A stretch of DNA of 64,000 nt from Pseudoalteromonas sp. P1-9 (GCF_001399975.1 NZ_LKBD01000010.1:1-64000), one strand, 5' to 3'. Numbered from the stretch's first letter, positions 32,167-41,774 are shown. The notes: generated by a model from the letters alone, not told the origin. Translations and numbers: made by a program.

Positions 32167-34401
32167 TTAAAACAGATAGCGCACTTTAAATGTAACAAAC
32201 TCTTGATCGGGCTGCTGCCAATTACTTTCTAATGTTGCAAAGCGGTTATTAGTTAAATCGCGTTCAATCAATTCGTTACCACCACGTCCATAAACCAAAT
32301 AAATGTCTGAATATGCGCCCATTTTATAGCGCAGTTTTAGTTGCAAGTTGAAACGCGAGTCATCAAAGCTGGTATCGCGAGTGTCGGCTTGCAAACCATT
32401 TTGCGAAACACGATAAACCTGCTTACTTTGCGCCTTCAAACTCGCCCACTGAAAGGTCGAACTAAATTCAAGGTTGTCTAAAATTAAACCTGAAATTTTA
32501 ATATGGTTTGCATAGTAATCACGGTCGTATTCGGTAATCACATTTTGTTGATTTGCTACCAGCCAGCCATCACCAGTACGGAAGTAATTATTAAATGCTA
32601 TGCGCCAATTTGGGTGAGGCATTAACGTTAAATCAACAGCGTACTGATCAGCACGACCATGTAACCCTTCTTGATCATTTTGGTAACTCGCCGCCCAGCT
32701 AAACATGCCTGTATAAGGGCTAATGTACATCACGCGAGAAGTCCAGTTATCATCAACATAAACTGCATCCGTGCCATAACCTAAGTTGTCGTGCCATGCT
32801 CCCGCATAATAGTTAATTATGGTTTCAAATTGGCCGCCATTTTCTAAATTTAAGTTCACTAAATATTGCGGATTACTGGTTAGCTTTAAGCCATTATCAT
32901 CGGTGTGATAATTAATACTGGCCTTTTGTAGTACGCGATTAAACCACTTATTCTCAGTGTTGATAGCGTGGCTAAAGTTAATTTCACTAGCACGCCAATT
33001 ATTACGTTCGCTGTAACCTAAGTCGTTATTATCAAAATTATTATCGAGCCTTAGGTAATTAGCTGAAATTGATGTGTTTACATTAAATTGGTACTTTGCA
33101 TTTAGCGATATACCCGTACCTTGTGTGCTTACTCCCTGCTCGCTTACATCCGTATGCATTAATGCAACCTGACCTGACCAGGTCTCACTTTGATACTGAC
33201 TATCCCAAGCATAACTGTAGGCGTCTCTATCTAACCATGGGCGCTTGGTTTTAGTTGCCAGCACACCCGTTTGCCAATTTTGCTGCGCCGTTTGCTGGGT
33301 GTAATTAATACGCCCTGCATAAAAGTCTTTGCCCGCGTCTGAGGTTAAATTATCTTCTGCTACAGCAAAACCCGCCAACTGCAGGTTTTCGCCCTGATGG
33401 ACAAAGCGCGCAGCAACATCAATTGGTGTGATCAATTCACTGTTATCATCACTGCCCGCACCAATACGACGAGTGTGAATAAGCTTTGTATTTCGCTCAG
33501 ACGGAATGCTAAACACGCTAATATCTTGAGTGAAAAACGGACGCTTATCGGTGCGTAATGTTTCCACTGCGGAATAATTCAGCACCACCTCGTCACTGTC
33601 GACCTGACCAAAATCAGGATTCACCGCAACACTTAGCTTTTGATGGTGATTCGGCTTATAGACTAAATCAAACCCTAAGTTTGCATCGCCATCATTCGCC
33701 ACAAAATCGTTTGAATAGCTGGCATAAGGCACAAATGCCCACTGCTGACTCTGTGGTATTTTCACCTGTACTTTTGGCATTTCAATATAAAAATCGCTAT
33801 TGCCGGTAGTTTGTGGCTGCGAACCATAAATATAGTTTTTAGCTAAATCATAAAGCTGAAGCGATACACCCACTTGAGAATAGCCGTTGTCGTCTTGTTT
33901 GTGGCGAAACGACACTGCATGCCATGGTATAAACGCTTCTATCGACCAAAAATCATCGGCTTCATAAAATGCAGACTGCCAAGCGCCATCCCAATCATAG
34001 TCGGTTGCTAATTGCGGTGTCAGTACTGCATCTTGAATACCGCCACCCAGCGTTACCGCAAATAAATACGCGCCACTACCATCGCCTGAAAAATCGATAA
34101 CAAAGCGATTGAAGTCAGCTTGCATAAACGCATCTTGCAAATTGTATTGCTTTTTACGCTGCTCCCTAGGCTGATAATTAATCATGCCGATATACATGCC
34201 TTTTTCATCGCTGTAGACTCGCCCTTCCACTTTATTTTTATGTTCTGACAAGGTGGCTGGCACTACCTGATAAAAGGTTTGGTATTGAGTGGCATCCTGC
34301 CATATATTTTCAGCGAGCTGACCATCTAATGTGATTGCCGATTGCTCGGCCAGTGTGGCAAAGCTCACAAGTGTAAAAGAGTAAATTAACGGATTTTTCA
34401 T
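32167..34401 (-). CDS. DUF5916-type outer-membrane beta-barrel protein with CBM9-like domain
   Basis: The product is 744 residues with an N-terminal signal peptide (about 1-18). A CBM9-like/DOMON domain (about 20-200: AITLDGQLAENIWQDA, followed by sugar-binding-type beta sheets) precedes a long C-terminal region rich in alternating aromatic and polar strands, ending VTFKVRYLF. A terminal Phe after such a strand is the mark of an outer-membrane beta-barrel. This layout matches DUF5916-containing proteins of marine bacteria, often linked to carbohydrate or aromatic uptake loci. The substrate is unknown. It is divergent from a CadC-like regulator gene 164 bases away, which probably controls it. 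Confidence 0.8.
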   Translation of the reverse strand: MKNPLIYSFTLVSFATLAEQSAITLDGQLAENIWQDATQYQTFYQVVPATLSEHKNKVEGRVYSDEKGMYIGMINYQPREQRKKQYNLQDAFMQADFNRFVIDFSGDGSGAYLFAVTLGGGIQDAVLTPQLATDYDWDGAWQSAFYEADDFWSIEAFIPWHAVSFRHKQDDNGYSQVGVSLQLYDLAKNYIYGSQPQTTGNSDFYIEMPKVQVKIPQSQQWAFVPYASYSNDFVANDGDANLGFDLVYKPNHHQKLSVAVNPDFGQVDSDEVVLNYSAVETLRTDKRPFFTQDISVFSIPSERNTKLIHTRRIGAGSDDNSELITPIDVAARFVHQGENLQLAGFAVAEDNLTSDAGKDFYAGRINYTQQTAQQNWQTGVLATKTKRPWLDRDAYSYAWDSQYQSETWSGQVALMHTDVSEQGVSTQGTGISLNAKYQFNVNTSISANYLRLDNNFDNNDLGYSERNNWRASEINFSHAINTENKWFNRVLQKASINYHTDDNGLKLTSNPQYLVNLNLENGGQFETIINYYAGAWHDNLGYGTDAVYVDDNWTSRVMYISPYTGMFSWAASYQNDQEGLHGRADQYAVDLTLMPHPNWRIAFNNYFRTGDGWLVANQQNVITEYDRDYYANHIKISGLILDNLEFSSTFQWASLKAQSKQVYRVSQNGLQADTRDTSFDDSRFNLQLKLRYKMGAYSDIYLVYGRGGNELIERDLTNNRFATLESNWQQPDQEFVTFKVRYLF

Positions 34402-34565
34402 AACGGCTCATATGCGGTTTATTTGCATTACATATCAGCAGAAAAAGCTGCTTAAAAAGCTGATTTTTTTCTTAATAAAGCTGCTAGAAGTCTTATATTT
34501 ATTGACTTTAATCTGCAAAACCGTATTTTTGTTATTAAAACTATAAAAGGCCTGTTTAAACAGCT

Positions 34566-36554
34566 ATGGAAAACGCTCATACCCCAAGACAAGGTACATT
34601 TAGATTTGCAGAGTTTGAGTTTAATGCATCTAAAGATGAGCTTTGCCTATGGCAAACAGGTCAAATAGAAAAACTTGAGCCTCAAGTGTCTCAGTTACTT
34701 GCCATGCTAATAAATAATGCGCAGCAAGTTATCTCAAAAGAACACATTCAAACCGCATTGTGGCCAAACACCATAGTTGAACAAAACAGTCTGTATCAAC
34801 TGTTAACTAAGCTGCGAAAACTACTCAGTGATAGCTCACGTAACCCTCGCTTTATAAAAACAGTGCCCAAAAAAGGCTACTGTTTTATTGCCGATGTTGA
34901 GCTTGTTAGCAATGTCCCAGCACAAGTAAAAACCATAGAACGCAGTAGTCGAAAGTTTCACCCGCTTTTAGCTGCGCTGCCTATTTTAGTCGTGTGTTTT
35001 AGCGTTTGGGCGTTTTTTAATAGCCAAGAAAATGAGTTTGAAATTCCACATTATGAACTTCATGATGTGAGCTACGATTTAGGGTTAGAATTTGATGTAA
35101 GCGTGCATCGCGAACACAATTTAATGGCATACATTAAAGATATCAAAACCCTCACCATCACAGATAAACAGGGCCAACAGTTATTCAATCGCACCTTTTC
35201 TCATCGTGTTGGTTTTCCCGCTTGGCAACACAAAGGAAAGCTATTAGCGTATTGGCAATTTATTGAAGATAAATGTGAGCTTTCAATTATTTCACCGCAA
35301 GGTGCCACCAGCCATCGCGCTAACGGCATAGTGTGTGAGTCTGCAAAACCGCCTGTTTGGAAATCAAATGACGAGCTTATTTTAAGCATCTTACAGCAAG
35401 GTGTATTAGTGCCCTATTTGTACCGCATTGGTACCGAAGAACTCATTGCGATGCCACTTGAGCGCCCTGCTCAAGCTGAGTATAAAGGGGCTATTTCGGC
35501 ATGGGATAATCGCGTTTATTTTCTATTTAATTATATTGACCACACCAGCAAATTGGTGTCACTCGATGGCAAAGAAGCACTGAGCTGGCCATTTCCAGTT
35601 TGGCTTGCAGCTTATAACCCAAATAACGGTGCCATTGTCAGTAACGATGAAAGTCAGCGCCACAACTTAATAGCAACGCACCGCGATGGTCAAAGCTACC
35701 CTATTTACAACACCGCTCAAGGTCTTTTCACCAGTGCTTCGATTGATAAAAATGGTGATATCTACACTGCGATTGAAAGCTGGCAGGTAAATATTCGTGA
35801 TAAAGACAACTTGCCGATTTTCTCAACCTCAAGCATCGATTATTTGCCCGTAAGTAATAGTTTAGGTGAAACCGCATTTATGTCGCGTCGCAGCGGCGTG
35901 TGCGAAGTGTATTTGCATGCCGACAACAAGGTAACTCGCCTTTCAAATCACAAAGGCTATGAATACGTTAAGTTTTTAGAATGGCGCCCAGATTTAAGCA
36001 TGCTGCTGTCGAACCGCGATATGGATTTAGCGCTATACGATCGTAAAAGCCTGATTTTGCAATTTACCACTGAGCTAGATAGCACCATAAAAAATGCGGG
36101 CTGGTATGATATGCAAACAGTTTACGCCTTTGATGGCACCAAAATACAGCTCTATGATTTACAAGGTAGAATGATTAAAAGTATTGATTTAAATGCGCAG
36201 TTTGCCTATTTCGATAGCAGTAACAGCCGTTGGTTAGTGCTACAAGACAATCAATTAATCAGCAAAACTGATTTAACAGAAAACGGCGAAAATCTAGCAA
36301 AACTTAGCCGCGAACAAACTAACTTATTGCACAATATTCGCATTAAAAACAATGCACTATACTGGCAATCATCATGGTCAAAGCAAGATAAAATTTGGCG
36401 ACTAGATCTTACTAACTCAAGCGATATTACACTGGTAAAACAAGGTAATTTAATTTGGCATTTTGATATTGACCCGTACGAGCAACTCACTATCGCACGC
36501 ATGGAAGCTATAGAAGGTGATATTAAGCGCTTATCGCCAGAGCAAGTTAACTAA
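34566..36554 (+). CDS. CadC-like membrane regulator with periplasmic beta-propeller region
   Basis: The product is 662 residues. An N-terminal winged helix of the OmpR type without a receiver (about 10-112, ending KTVPKKGYCFIADVEL) is followed by a membrane helix (about 132-151). A periplasmic region of about 500 residues, rich in repeated beta strands with TolB-like or WD-like character, completes it. The layout is that of CadC/ToxR-type one-component sensors, where the periplasmic domain detects a signal and the cytoplasmic head binds DNA. It is divergent from the DUF5916-type outer-membrane protein gene and is likely its regulator. The signal is unknown. Confidence 0.82.
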   Translation: MENAHTPRQGTFRFAEFEFNASKDELCLWQTGQIEKLEPQVSQLLAMLINNAQQVISKEHIQTALWPNTIVEQNSLYQLLTKLRKLLSDSSRNPRFIKTVPKKGYCFIADVELVSNVPAQVKTIERSSRKFHPLLAALPILVVCFSVWAFFNSQENEFEIPHYELHDVSYDLGLEFDVSVHREHNLMAYIKDIKTLTITDKQGQQLFNRTFSHRVGFPAWQHKGKLLAYWQFIEDKCELSIISPQGATSHRANGIVCESAKPPVWKSNDELILSILQQGVLVPYLYRIGTEELIAMPLERPAQAEYKGAISAWDNRVYFLFNYIDHTSKLVSLDGKEALSWPFPVWLAAYNPNNGAIVSNDESQRHNLIATHRDGQSYPIYNTAQGLFTSASIDKNGDIYTAIESWQVNIRDKDNLPIFSTSSIDYLPVSNSLGETAFMSRRSGVCEVYLHADNKVTRLSNHKGYEYVKFLEWRPDLSMLLSNRDMDLALYDRKSLILQFTTELDSTIKNAGWYDMQTVYAFDGTKIQLYDLQGRMIKSIDLNAQFAYFDSSNSRWLVLQDNQLISKTDLTENGENLAKLSREQTNLLHNIRIKNNALYWQSSWSKQDKIWRLDLTNSSDITLVKQGNLIWHFDIDPYEQLTIARMEAIEGDIKRLSPEQVN

Positions 36555-36576
36555 CCTGAGCTCGGGATAACTAGCG

Positions 36577-36894
36577 TTAGCTGCTCTGTTTAACAAAGGC
36601 GAAGCCTTCTGCAAAACTGGTAAAATGCATTTTAGTAATACAGCAATTTGCCAAAGCAAAGGCATGTTTTTGCAGTAACAGCGAAAACTCTTCTAAGTTA
36701 AATGTTTTTATCTGTAAAAGCTCGCTATTACTGATAACACGGTAGTAGTTTCCTTTGCTATCAATCACGCCGTCATTTATCACTAAACTGCCCAGTAAAT
36801 CCCGCATCTGATGCTGGCTTTCAACATATTCCAATTCATCGTCACCGCAATAATGGATCACTACAGGGTAGTTAAGCATTGCTATTAATTTCAT
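36577..36894 (-). CDS. Small protein, DUF4144-like
   Basis: This 105-residue soluble protein begins MKLIAMLNYPVVIHYCGDDELEYVESQHQMRDLL and contains an IDSKGNYYRV segment. These resemble the DUF4144 family of small proteins found in Shewanella and Pseudoalteromonas, whose function is unknown. The C-terminal half is hydrophobic-helical with Cys-Cys. It is divergent from the GntR/ABC operon, with 66 bases between, so the two share an upstream region holding the operator repeats. Confidence 0.55.
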   Translation of the reverse strand: MKLIAMLNYPVVIHYCGDDELEYVESQHQMRDLLGSLVINDGVIDSKGNYYRVISNSELLQIKTFNLEEFSLLLQKHAFALANCCITKMHFTSFAEGFAFVKQSS

Positions 36895-36919
36895 TTTATT
36901 TATTGACTTAATTTTAAAC

Positions 36920-36960
36920 TGTATTAGTGTATTAATACACCTATAAATTACTAATACACT
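36920..36960. promoter_or_regulatory. Operator repeats of the GntR (YtrA-type) operon
   Basis: TGTATTA (36920-36926) and its complement TAATACA (36933-36939) form an inverted repeat with a 6-base spacer. It overlaps the 14-bp perfect palindrome GTGTATTAATACAC (36927-36940). A further TAATACAC (36952-36959) abuts the GntR start codon. Four half-sites directly at the translation start of a repressor gene strongly suggest autoregulation. Confidence 0.7.
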
Positions 36961-37359
36961 ATGAGCATAGATTTAATTCATGCAATTTACACCATAAATA
37001 CCCAAGCATCGAGTGCGCTTTATCGTCAGGTGATGGAGCAAACCAAGCAGGGCATTCGTGCGGGATTGTTACAACCGGGTCAACAGTTGCCTTCGGTACG
37101 TGTAATGGCATCTAGCTTACAAGTAAACCCAATGACGATTTCTAAAGCATTCTCGCAATTAGAACAACAAGGTGTGCTGGAAAGACGAAAAGGCATTGGC
37201 ATGTTGGTTGCCGAGCAACACAACATTAGTAATTACAGTGACGCGCTGCTCACTCAGCGAGATCAATTTTTAACGTTAGCCAAGCAGCAAAAGCTTTCTG
37301 ACGACGCGATTATAACTATAGTACAAGATGCACTTTCTGCGCTAAGCAACAGGACGTAA
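36961..37359 (+). CDS. GntR-family (YtrA-type) repressor
   Basis: This 132-residue GntR-family regulator of the short YtrA subfamily has a winged helix (about 10-78: ALYRQVMEQTKQGIRAGLLQPGQQLPSVRVMASSLQVNPMTISKAFSQLEQQGVLERRKG). A short C-terminal helical dimerisation part follows. YtrA-type regulators usually sit at the head of an ABC transporter operon and repress it, and this gene is two bases before the ATP-binding protein gene. Direct and inverted TAATACAC repeats overlap its start. The ligand is not known. In Gram-positive relatives antibiotics or cell-envelope stress act as inducers. Confidence 0.9.
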   Translation: MSIDLIHAIYTINTQASSALYRQVMEQTKQGIRAGLLQPGQQLPSVRVMASSLQVNPMTISKAFSQLEQQGVLERRKGIGMLVAEQHNISNYSDALLTQRDQFLTLAKQQKLSDDAIITIVQDALSALSNRT

Positions 37360-37361
37360 CT

Positions 37362-38249
37362 ATGACTCAACCGATTATCACCATTGAAAAGGCCATCAAA
37401 TCATACAAAAGCTTGCGCGTAATCGATAAACTGAATTGGCAAGTTAACGAAGGCGATATTGTTGGCTTACTTGGAAAAAATGCCGCCGGTAAAAGCACCC
37501 TATTAGAATCGATTATGGGCCTACGCCAATTAGATCAAGGCACAATTAAACTATGGGGTTATGAATGGCATGAATTACCACAAAGTAAAAAACAAAAAAT
37601 TGGCTATGTAGCGCAAACAAGTTCTGCATTTGAATGGATGAAAGTAGCGCAATACACCGATTACATTAGTCAGTTTTTTCCATCGTGGGATAAAGCCTAT
37701 TGCGAAACCTTGCTAAAGCGCTGGCGCATCAGCCATGATCAGGTAATTGGCAAGCTTTCTGGCGGCCAAAAACAAATGCTAGACGTGGTTCAGGCATTAT
37801 CAATTCGCCCTGAACTGCTGATCTTAGACGAGCCTGTTGCACATCTTGATCCCCATATGCGCCGTGCCTTTTTAAAAGAAGTGATCGATTTGTGCTGTGA
37901 ACACGGTACTACGGTGATTTTCTCAACTCATATTGTGTCTGACTTGGAACGCATCGCCAATCGCGTTGCGGTACTGCAATTTGGTGTGATCCGCCACTAC
38001 TACGAGCTTGATGCTCTCAAGGCAAGCATTGCCAAGCTTAGCTTTACAAACACATCAAAAGTTAACTTGCTGGAAAAAGACACGTCGATTAGCAGAATTC
38101 AACAATTTGGTGACACAACCAACACTTGCATTATTGCGCCGTTGAAAAAGCCTATAGACGAGTGGTGTGCTTTTTACGATATTGATGCCACGATTCAGCC
38201 AATCAACCTGGAAGACTGGTATTTGGAGGTGGCAAATGAGTTTGTTTAA
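37362..38249 (+). CDS. ABC transporter ATP-binding protein
   Basis: The product is a 295-residue ATPase of a YtrB-type ABC transporter. Visible motifs are Walker A (GLLGKNAAGKST), a Q-loop in VAQTSSAFEWM, the signature LSGGQKQMLD, Walker B (LLILDEPV) and the H-loop (FSTHIVSD). The last 65 residues form a helical extension. It follows the GntR-type regulator after two bases and overlaps the permease gene by 14 bases, a tightly coupled three-gene operon. The substrate is unknown. By analogy with YtrABC-type systems, export of envelope-active compounds is possible. Confidence 0.93.
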   Translation: MTQPIITIEKAIKSYKSLRVIDKLNWQVNEGDIVGLLGKNAAGKSTLLESIMGLRQLDQGTIKLWGYEWHELPQSKKQKIGYVAQTSSAFEWMKVAQYTDYISQFFPSWDKAYCETLLKRWRISHDQVIGKLSGGQKQMLDVVQALSIRPELLILDEPVAHLDPHMRRAFLKEVIDLCCEHGTTVIFSTHIVSDLERIANRVAVLQFGVIRHYYELDALKASIAKLSFTNTSKVNLLEKDTSISRIQQFGDTTNTCIIAPLKKPIDEWCAFYDIDATIQPINLEDWYLEVANEFV

Positions 38250-39507
38250 ATCAAACGCGTGGATTTTAATGCGCAGTGGCACAGTAACACTGCCATTTAT
38301 GCTTGTGCTTTCAGTCGTATTTAATGTGTTGTGGCTGCAAAAATCGCTCGATCCAAGCACCTTTCGCTATGTAAAAACCTATTTGCTAATAACCTGTTTA
38401 CCATCACTATTTTTTGGCTTTTTGCTGGGAATTGGGTTGGCAAAACTAAAAACGCATTACCTATGGGCTGTAAATACGCTTTACCGTTTCTCAATATTAA
38501 AAAGCGCACTTATGTTAGCGGTGATTGGTGCATTACTAGTGAGTTCGTTTATTACATTGAGCAGTGAGCTTTCACTGCATTACATTTTAATACCGGTTAG
38601 CTTTTCGATTATTGGACTACTAGTAAACTCGAGCGACTCAGTTGTACACAATATTTTGCGTAACTTGTTTAGCTCATCCCTATTAATTTTAATGATGTTT
38701 GAAGCAACGCATGAAATAACCCAAATAATCATTTTTTTAACCGCTTGCTACGCAATCTATAACGCCTTTCAGTCACCAACTGGCAGAACTAAACTCAGTA
38801 AAACTCTAGTACCAACTGACCGCCAATCAGTCATTTGGTGGAATCAAAAATTAGCTACTTTTACCGCTAAATTTAAAAAGTCATTTAACAAAGATATTGC
38901 GTGGGCAGTATGTTACCCACAAACGAAAATTGGTTATTTAGGTGGCTATTTTGCTGCGATTTTTGGCTTTTTATTTGCCACCACAGATAACGAAGTACTT
39001 ATAAACTTTATGTTGTTATCGCTCGTGCTCGGGTGCCAATTTCCGGTTTACCAAGAGTTCAACCAACTTAAACATCAAATAAAATCAATAGCTCACTGTT
39101 TTGACAGCTCTAGTCAGTTGATCAAACACATTATTTATGCATTTGATAAAGTGGTATTGCGTAATACAGTTCTTATTTTTGCTGCAATGGTTGCCATCAC
39201 TTTATTTAGGCAAGATGCGCAAGAAGCAATGAAAATCGCATTTTTAACCGTATTTGCAACAACAATGTTTTTAGCGTTTGCGCCTTTATTAATCGTGTAC
39301 TTTTCAGGCTGTATAAATCTAAAGAATATCGCTCTTTTTGCAGTGATTTGTGTATTAGAAGTCGGTGTGTTTGGACTAGTACATTACACCAGTGAGCAGC
39401 TTAGTATTTATTTGATTTGTATTTTGGTTGCCTTGATTACTATTCCAATGCGGTATTTCACGCAACAATTGGCGATGCGCCAACCACTTGAAAGAATTAC
39501 CAATTAA
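38236..39507 (+). CDS. ABC transporter permease
   Basis: The product is 423 residues from the ATG at 38236, which has a GGAGG ribosome binding site within the end of the ATPase gene. A longer in-frame start at 38167 lies inside the preceding gene and is rejected. Membrane helices are distributed as about five to six in the first half and four in the second (YFAAIFGFLFATT, NTVLIFAAMVAITLF and the last about 110 residues). No signature of a known permease family is recognised beyond this topology. It is the partner of the ABC ATPase and completes the GntR-ATPase-permease operon. Confidence 0.85.
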   Translation: MSLFKSNAWILMRSGTVTLPFMLVLSVVFNVLWLQKSLDPSTFRYVKTYLLITCLPSLFFGFLLGIGLAKLKTHYLWAVNTLYRFSILKSALMLAVIGALLVSSFITLSSELSLHYILIPVSFSIIGLLVNSSDSVVHNILRNLFSSSLLILMMFEATHEITQIIIFLTACYAIYNAFQSPTGRTKLSKTLVPTDRQSVIWWNQKLATFTAKFKKSFNKDIAWAVCYPQTKIGYLGGYFAAIFGFLFATTDNEVLINFMLLSLVLGCQFPVYQEFNQLKHQIKSIAHCFDSSSQLIKHIIYAFDKVVLRNTVLIFAAMVAITLFRQDAQEAMKIAFLTVFATTMFLAFAPLLIVYFSGCINLKNIALFAVICVLEVGVFGLVHYTSEQLSIYLICILVALITIPMRYFTQQLAMRQPLERITN

Positions 39508-39599
39508 CTTGTACTAGGTCAAAGATGATTGAATAAAATGCATTGTTCTATGTAATTCAATAAGCTAGAGTAAAACAAAAGTAGTAATTATGTAGTGCA

Positions 39600-40364
39600 G
39601 TGCCGTTCTTTCGATTTTTAAATATAAAAATTAGTTTAGCTTTTGTTGCGATTTGTTTGCTTATCACGCAACACCTTGTGGCTGCAGAAAAAACGCACCC
39701 AATCACTTACTACACCGAGCTTTACCCGCCTTCAAGTTATTATTACAACGACCAATTAATCGGCTTATCGGTCGATTTATTAAAATTCATTTGGCACGAT
39801 CAAGGTATCGCCGAGCAACCTATATTAGTTGTGCCCTGGGCACGTGGCTATAAAGAAGTTAGCGATAAACCAAATACCGCATTATTCGCCATGTCTAAAA
39901 CAGCTGATCGTGCAGCAAAATTTAAATGGGTAGGGCCGTTATTTACCGCTGAGTATTACATTATTGCGCAGCCGAACACCGGCTTGTTTATTACAGATAT
40001 TACCCAAGTTTATGATAAATCTATTGCGGTTATTCGAAATGACGTAACGCAAAGTCTTATCTACGAAACTGATTTTCCACGTCAACATATAATCGCAGCT
40101 AAAAGCATGGATGATGCGCTAGCCTTGTTTAAAGCAGAGCGTGTCGACTTATTAGCTATTTCACGCTCAGGATTAAACGCTGCTATAAAACAAAGAAAGC
40201 TTGGCAGCAATCTATTTCAGCGTATTCTATTGCTTAAGGTGATTGATGATTACATTGCCTTTAGTAAAGATACACCCGATGAAATAGTTGAAGCATTTCA
40301 AGCGAGTTTAGATAAATTGAAAAATCAGCATCTCGCGCTTAAGGAAGAATATAAACTTAATTAG
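39600..40364 (+). CDS. Periplasmic solute-binding protein of the PBPb (family 3) type
   Basis: The product is 254 residues with a signal peptide (about 1-28) and a type II periplasmic binding fold (PITYYTELYPPSSYYYNDQLIGLSVDLLKFIW, typical of the family 3 proteins that bind amino acids or similar). The start is GTG at 39600: an in-frame stop at 39585 and no nearer ATG exclude other starts. No ABC transporter genes are adjacent. The next two genes (UbiA-type, YcxB-type) follow at 9 and 6 bases, so the three look like one operon. An orphan binding protein can serve in signalling or as a chaperone. The role is unknown. Confidence 0.8.
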   Translation: MPFFRFLNIKISLAFVAICLLITQHLVAAEKTHPITYYTELYPPSSYYYNDQLIGLSVDLLKFIWHDQGIAEQPILVVPWARGYKEVSDKPNTALFAMSKTADRAAKFKWVGPLFTAEYYIIAQPNTGLFITDITQVYDKSIAVIRNDVTQSLIYETDFPRQHIIAAKSMDDALALFKAERVDLLAISRSGLNAAIKQRKLGSNLFQRILLLKVIDDYIAFSKDTPDEIVEAFQASLDKLKNQHLALKEEYKLN

Positions 40365-40373
40365 GAATAAGCC

Positions 40374-41273
40374 ATGAATAAATACATAGCCGCGCTGCCC
40401 GCCATTCGCCCACCGTTTTTAACGCTAGCGCCGCTGTCGTGTTTAGTTGGACTTGCATACTGTGCTTATCAAGGCATAACTATTGATATGTTCGATGCGC
40501 TACTAAGCGTGCTTGGTGCAATACTCGCTGCAATTGCCGTGAATACCATCAATGAATATCAAGATTTTCAAAGTGGTTTAGATTTAAATACCACGCCAAC
40601 ACCTTTTAGCGGTGGCAGCGGTTTATTAAAGCAAAATCCAACTCTCGCCCCGATAGTTAAGCGGTATGCTGTTGGCTCTGTAATTGCGGTGATATTAATT
40701 GGTGTACTTTTTATTTTTCGCATTGGCGCTGCGCTAATTCCAATTGGTTTACTTGGCCTATTGATAGTAGTGAGTTATACCAAGGTGCTTAATAAACACC
40801 CTTGGCTATGTTTTATTGCACCGGGTATCGGCTTTGCTATTCTAATGCCTGTTGGCGCATATTTAGTGCAAACGGGTAATATTAGTTACTCATTAGTCGC
40901 GATTAGTTTAGTGCCATTTTTAATCACCAACAATCTGCTGTTAATAAACCAACTACCCGACATAGTCGCCGACAAAAGCGTTGGCCGCAAACATATCGCT
41001 ATTTACTATGGCGTTAACGTTGCTCGCTGGGTTTTTGCGCTGTCATTGTTTTCGGCATTTGCTGGCGTAGTGTGTTTAGTAATGATTGGCCTACTGCCTA
41101 AGCTTGCGTTAATCGCTTTACTGCCTCTCGGACTTTGTTTGCTTTCCTTGGTATACTTGTTCCGATTAGGTGATAACATAGCACAGCATTTACCTGCGAT
41201 GGGCATGGTAGCTGCTGCGGCAAACCTAACGCCATTAATGTTATCTCTCGCTTTATTTATGAGTAAAAGTTAA
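40374..41273 (+). CDS. UbiA-family prenyltransferase
   Basis: This 299-residue inner-membrane protein with about eight membrane helices has the first Asp-rich motif NEYQDFQSGLD (Asn60, Asp64, Asp70), followed by TPFSGGSGLL. A second Asp-rich motif is in NQLPDIVADKSVGRKHIA. These bind prenyl diphosphate through magnesium. The motifs resemble MenA-type 1,4-dihydroxy-2-naphthoate prenyltransferases more than UbiA itself, but the acceptor cannot be fixed from sequence. It is the middle gene of an operon with a binding protein and a YcxB-like protein, and no other menaquinone genes are seen nearby. Confidence 0.83.
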   Translation: MNKYIAALPAIRPPFLTLAPLSCLVGLAYCAYQGITIDMFDALLSVLGAILAAIAVNTINEYQDFQSGLDLNTTPTPFSGGSGLLKQNPTLAPIVKRYAVGSVIAVILIGVLFIFRIGAALIPIGLLGLLIVVSYTKVLNKHPWLCFIAPGIGFAILMPVGAYLVQTGNISYSLVAISLVPFLITNNLLLINQLPDIVADKSVGRKHIAIYYGVNVARWVFALSLFSAFAGVVCLVMIGLLPKLALIALLPLGLCLLSLVYLFRLGDNIAQHLPAMGMVAAAANLTPLMLSLALFMSKS

Positions 41274-41279
41274 ATACCA

Positions 41280-41774
41280 ATGACCATTAGTTACCAATTC
41301 ACGCTCGACAAAGCATACCTTGAAGAGTGTTTTGACGAATCACTGCCACACAGCCCTCACCAAACACCAAAATACGGCTTTGCCGGCAGCTTTATTGGCA
41401 TTGGAATGGGCCTTATTATCTTTACCGATATTGGTGGTGTAGCACCTTACATTATGGTTGGTTTAGGCATTTTAGAATTTATTAGTTTCTACTATCGCCG
41501 TCCTTGGTGGCTTACGCGCCAGATGTGGAGCAGGGCATCTAACTCGACTGTCACAATCACCCTAAATGAAGATGGCATTGAAAGTAAAAACCCCTATACC
41601 GAGTCACTGCTTGAATGGGATCAGATCAAAGAAATCATTCACACACCAAAAGGCATGCTGTTTGTTAATTACAAAGGCCAACAAACTTATCTTTCAAAAG
41701 CATTTATGCCAGCAGACAGCGAAAGCTACATTGAAAAGCAGATTGCAGTTTACAAGGTGAAAATAACGCGATAA
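41280..41774 (+). CDS. YcxB-like membrane protein
   Basis: The product is 164 residues: an N-terminal cytoplasmic part, two short membrane helices (about 34-49 and 54-70), then a soluble C-terminal domain (about 80-160, SNSTVTITLNEDGIESKNPYTESLLEWDQIKEI). That domain is characteristic of the YcxB-like family. The function of the family is unknown. It is six bases downstream of the UbiA-type gene in the same operon and precedes a hairpin terminator. Confidence 0.65.
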   Translation: MTISYQFTLDKAYLEECFDESLPHSPHQTPKYGFAGSFIGIGMGLIIFTDIGGVAPYIMVGLGILEFISFYYRRPWWLTRQMWSRASNSTVTITLNEDGIESKNPYTESLLEWDQIKEIIHTPKGMLFVNYKGQQTYLSKAFMPADSESYIEKQIAVYKVKITR

